64,000 bases of DNA. Origin: Toxoplasma gondii ME49 (taxonomy: Eukaryota > Apicomplexa > Conoidasida > Eucoccidiorida > Sarcocystidae). Shown in pieces: positions 61,874-64,000 of this stretch. Position 1 is the stretch's first letter; each line of letters begins with the position of its first letter. The notes under the pieces were generated by a model. That model was not told the origin of the DNA, ran no database searches, and saw only the letters and a program-made list of their open reading frames with translations. The stretch covers positions 2,701,662 through 2,765,661 of the forward strand of contig NC_031474.1 of assembly GCF_000006565.2 (NCBI RefSeq), given 5' to 3'. The position numbers and the translations under genes are program-made.

Positions 61874-64000
61874 AATATATATACATATATATACAAACAA
61901 GGCCGGAGGAGATATGAGCTTTTTGCATCAAAAACGCATGTTCGATGAACATGTTGCAGCTGAGAACGTCCGGTTCGAGCGCACTGGCAGACGCTGTAGA
62001 CGCGCGACGCTGTCGTATCATCTCTGCAGACCATCCGCCGAACTTAAATGTGCGTGGACCTGGCAGACGAGATAAGTGGAGTGTGTGCTCAAGATGAAGC
62101 AACTTCTATCCTGTCATGCAATCCGTGTTCCGCCAGAAAAACCACGGACGCTTGCGCTGCTGGTTCGGCTCCCGCAGATGCGCTTGAAAAAGATCACGAT
62201 CGGTGTCAATCGAGATGCAGAATCATCGTTCACTTCGCCAGACGGTGGCGAGACTCGACACTGGCGAGAGCGTGTGTAGATCCGTGCTCTTTGGAGGCTC
62301 CAGAGAAGGCCAATATGACAAGAAGAGGTCAGCTCTCATGCAAGCGTAGAAGTACGACGTAGCTCCGCATATCTCTGTAGTGTCTGTTCTACGCGACTTG
62401 TGTTGCTGCGAGTTGACGTCTACCTCGAATAAATCGCAGGGCGACATGCACCAAGGCGTCCCGCGGCCACGAATGGAACTGGTCCATGACAGTTCCTGAC
62501 ACAATTGCAGGAAACTTTCGAGCGCGCACTCGCAGGGCTTCTCCAACTGGAGAATGGCACAGAATTACATGCAAATTCCGACGAAGCTTGTCTGTGAAAA
62601 ACTGCGTCAGACCCTCCCGCGTATCAGCGACATTCGCGGCCTTCGCCTGCTTCCTGAAGCCGCAAACGACAGAGGCAGTCCCGCAGCCGAGGCGTTCGAC
62701 ATCAAAGGCACTCTCCACTTCGAGGCCGCAGCTACAAATCCCAGATCTCTTTTCGGAAATGCAACTCGTTTTGTCAGTACTCTTATAATTACTTGTTATG
62801 CATATTTATATATGATTACGAATGCATATGTGTATATGCGTGCGCAGTTTCAAGCAAATGCGCGTGTCGATAGAGGGGATGCGTGGACAACTCCTGGAAT
62901 GGAACAGGGTGAAAATCGGTGGAAGCCTTGTGCGTTGTGTCTCTGAAAACGCGACGCCGGCCGATGCTGTGCGTTGGGTCACTTGTCATACCTCAGAGAA
63001 GACAAAAGGGTGTCAAGTTCTTCTCGCGTGAACAACTCTGGAATGTTTCCGGAAGCCAGGAGGTCGTTGATGAAAACGAGAAACCCCTCGTCGACGATTT
63101 GCTGGTCCGTCAAAAGGAACGCATGCGGTGTCCCCGGTCTGACGGCTGCTTTATTCAGTAACTCCTGGAAATCAAAGAGAGAACCAAAGACTCGCCTAAC
63201 GGCCTTTGGGAAAACACCCGTGAACACGGTGGCGTACGAGTGCACGTATCTCTAGTGAATCAACCACTAGATTTCTCCATATCTATTCCTCTGCGTACAG
63301 ATAAAAATATATGTATATATATGTGTATGCATGTATAGGTAAATATGGGTGTCCATATGTATATGCGTCTCTCCTTCTATCCCTCCACACCTTCACATAT
63401 ATGTATATGTGCAGAGAGGTCTAGGAATTGTATTGCTTGCATTCATATTCCTCGTGACACGTAGCCTCGCCTAGTGTTACGCCCGTATGTATCCAACTAT
63501 ATACATATATCTATCTATATATATCTATATCTCTCTATATATAAATGGTTCCGTTTGCAGACTTGGATGTTTATCTATCTATCCCTAGATATATGTATAT
63601 ATATGCGGCGTCCGATGTGGTGCGTGTCACTCTGTTCTTGCGACTTGTGTTCACCTGTAGGTCTGTTTTGAAGGCCGTGCGGTCGTAGTGTTGGTTGACC
63701 ATGATTTGGAACATTTCCATTTTTGAGATGAAAGCCGCGAGCCTCGAGAGACTCTGTTTTCCCGAGCCCCCGACCCCGACGAGAAGGGCGTTCCCTCCAG
63801 GCTGGTCGATGATCCGACAGACGCGAGCGACGTGCTCCATGGCATCGTCGAAGAGAACTAGAGGCATTTCGACGTACGCTTGAGAGTACTCTTCGAGTTT
63901 CTCGTCAAGCACTTGCTTCAGTTGATCCATGTCTCGAATGGGCAAGTACACCTAAAGAACGTAAAAAACGTGGACCAGCACAGGAACGAAGCGAAAAAGA
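44477..64000 (-). CDS. Axonemal outer-arm beta-type dynein heavy chain (C-terminal part; 5' end outside window)
   Basis: Twenty-three exons, starts given high to low: 63951-63655, 63164-62992, 62653-62424, 61596-61073, 60645-60505, 59711-59441, 58995-58730, 57744-57578, 56948-56732, 55527-55144, 53966-53802, 53082-52642, 52178-51909, 51307-50996, 50498-50223, 49371-49280, 48942-48753, 48031-47921, 47199-47047, 46385-46124, 45394-45279, 44776-44747, 44650-44477. They sum to 5,262 nt (1,753 residues plus stop) with every phase consistent. Order: AAA4 with intact P-loop, coiled-coil stalk with microtubule-binding domain, AAA5 ([16 protein letters not shown]), AAA6 and C-terminal domain ([40 protein letters not shown]). 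The end [12 protein letters not shown]...[12 protein letters not shown] resembles DNAH9/11/17 rather than other classes. It is an ATP-driven motor of the axoneme; in coccidia only male gametes have flagella. Confidence 0.93.
44747..44776 (-). other. 30-nt micro-exon of the dynein gene
   Basis: TTCAG/AGAGCTCTG opens and GCAG/GTGTAT closes a 30-nt exon encoding [10 protein letters not shown]. It sits between exons ending LPVVHCK and starting AELGSKK, where other beta-type dyneins have a FIKAIPADKQ-like segment, and it preserves phase. Confidence 0.78.
45003..45026. repeat. (TA)n microsatellite, dynein intron
   Basis: TA block in the intron between exons 45394-45279 and 44776-44747. Confidence 0.85.
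46732..46925. repeat. (TA)n microsatellites, dynein intron
   Basis: TA blocks at 46732-46771 and 46883-46925 in the intron between exons 47199-47047 and 46385-46124. Confidence 0.88.
50499..50995 (-). other. GC-AG intron in the dynein gene
   Basis: The upstream exon ends CAAAAG and the intron begins GCAAGT, the typical non-canonical GC donor; the acceptor is CCGCTGCAG at 50499. Joining gives [20 protein letters not shown] in frame, as the dynein alignment requires. The intron contains (TA)n tracts at 50643-50682 and about 50731-50757. Confidence 0.82.
50643..50757. repeat. (AT)20 and a second (TA)n tract, GC-AG intron
   Basis: An uninterrupted AT run at 50643-50682 and a second at about 50731-50757, inside the GC-AG intron. 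Confidence 0.9.
51444..51562. repeat. 28-bp tandem array of (TA)n plus GTAGTCTT
   Basis: GTAGTCTT recurs at 51468, 51496 and 51524, exactly 28 bp apart, each followed by a (TA)10-like run. It is a small minisatellite built from a microsatellite, in the dynein intron 51908-51308. Confidence 0.9.
52447..52492. repeat. (TA)n microsatellite, dynein intron
   Basis: TA tract with one TTTACA interruption in the intron between exons 53082-52642 and 52178-51909. Confidence 0.85.
53540..53568. repeat. (TA)n microsatellite, dynein intron
   Basis: TA tract in the intron between exons 53966-53802 and 53082-52642. Confidence 0.85.
54958..54994. repeat. (TA)n microsatellite, dynein intron
   Basis: Uninterrupted alternating TA of about 36 bp in the intron between exons 55527-55144 and 53966-53802. 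Confidence 0.9.
58382..58431. repeat. (TA)25 microsatellite, dynein intron
   Basis: About 50 bp of uninterrupted TA, the longest pure run in the window, in the intron between exons 58995-58730 and 57744-57578. Confidence 0.92.
58730..61596 (-). other. Dynein stalk and microtubule-binding domain exons
   Basis: Exon 61596-61073 encodes the end of AAA4 ([19 protein letters not shown]) and coiled coil 1, rich in Glu/Lys/Ala heptads. Exon 60645-60505 encodes the start of the microtubule-binding tip ([20 protein letters not shown]), matching the usual ELKS..PP motif. Exon 59711-59441 finishes the tip ([17 protein letters not shown]) and starts coiled coil 2, which continues into 58995-58730 before AAA5 ([12 protein letters not shown]). 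Confidence 0.88.
61840..61893. repeat. (TA)n microsatellite, dynein intron
   Basis: TA-rich block with ATACAT interruptions in the intron between exons 62653-62424 and 61596-61073. Confidence 0.85.
63751..63777 (-). other. Dynein AAA4 Walker A (P-loop)
   Basis: It encodes GVGGSGKQS, preceded by GGNALLV and followed by LSRLAAF, the classical AAA4 P-loop of axonemal dyneins with all key Gly/Lys/Ser residues present. Confidence 0.92.

Overview
The window is nuclear DNA of a tissue-cyst-forming coccidian (Toxoplasma gondii or a close relative such as Hammondia or Neospora). This is inferred from long intron-containing genes with short GT-AG exons, very Ser/Ala/Glu-rich low-complexity proteins, dense (TA)n microsatellites confined to introns and intergenic DNA, frequent TGCATGCA motifs and purine-rich start contexts (AAAATGG). 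No bacterial-type feature (operon, CRISPR, IS element) is present. All exon coordinates below were read by hand from splice signals, reading-frame phase and family homology.

Layout: (1) 1-7117, minus strand: a giant leucine-rich-repeat plus ankyrin-repeat protein that runs off the left edge. (2) 7118-10493: intergenic DNA of a head-to-head gene pair. (3) 10494-18601, plus strand: the large subunit of replication protein A (RPA1), 13 exons, about 520 aa, of the short type that lacks the N-terminal protein-interaction fold. (4) 20895-26788, minus strand: an unrecognised multi-exon gene with an unusually good start exon and a phase-consistent exon chain. (5) 27403-29513, minus strand: a second unrecognised multi-exon gene with a PH-like fold pattern and an acidic tail; its 5' end was not found. 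(6) 29514-36274: an ORF-poor stretch of different base texture holding a degenerate 33-bp tandem repeat. (7) 36275-42400, plus strand: a two-exon gene for an about 1,798-aa mostly disordered protein with a Cys-rich knot and one globular-looking module. (8) 44477 to beyond 64000, minus strand: the C-terminal 1,753 residues (AAA4, stalk, AAA5, AAA6, C-terminal domain) of an axonemal, outer-arm beta-type dynein heavy chain in 23 exons whose phases all agree.

The genes do not form a pathway. RPA1 is housekeeping (replication and repair). The dynein is expected to serve the flagellum of the male gamete, the only flagellated stage of coccidia. The most striking non-genic signal is a short dispersed palindrome, consensus AGGTGTAYRTACACCYGAC, with seven exact GTGTANNTACAC cores in 64 kb (about 0.06 expected by chance). 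It occurs in coding, intronic and intergenic DNA alike, and some copies resemble or form splice donors.
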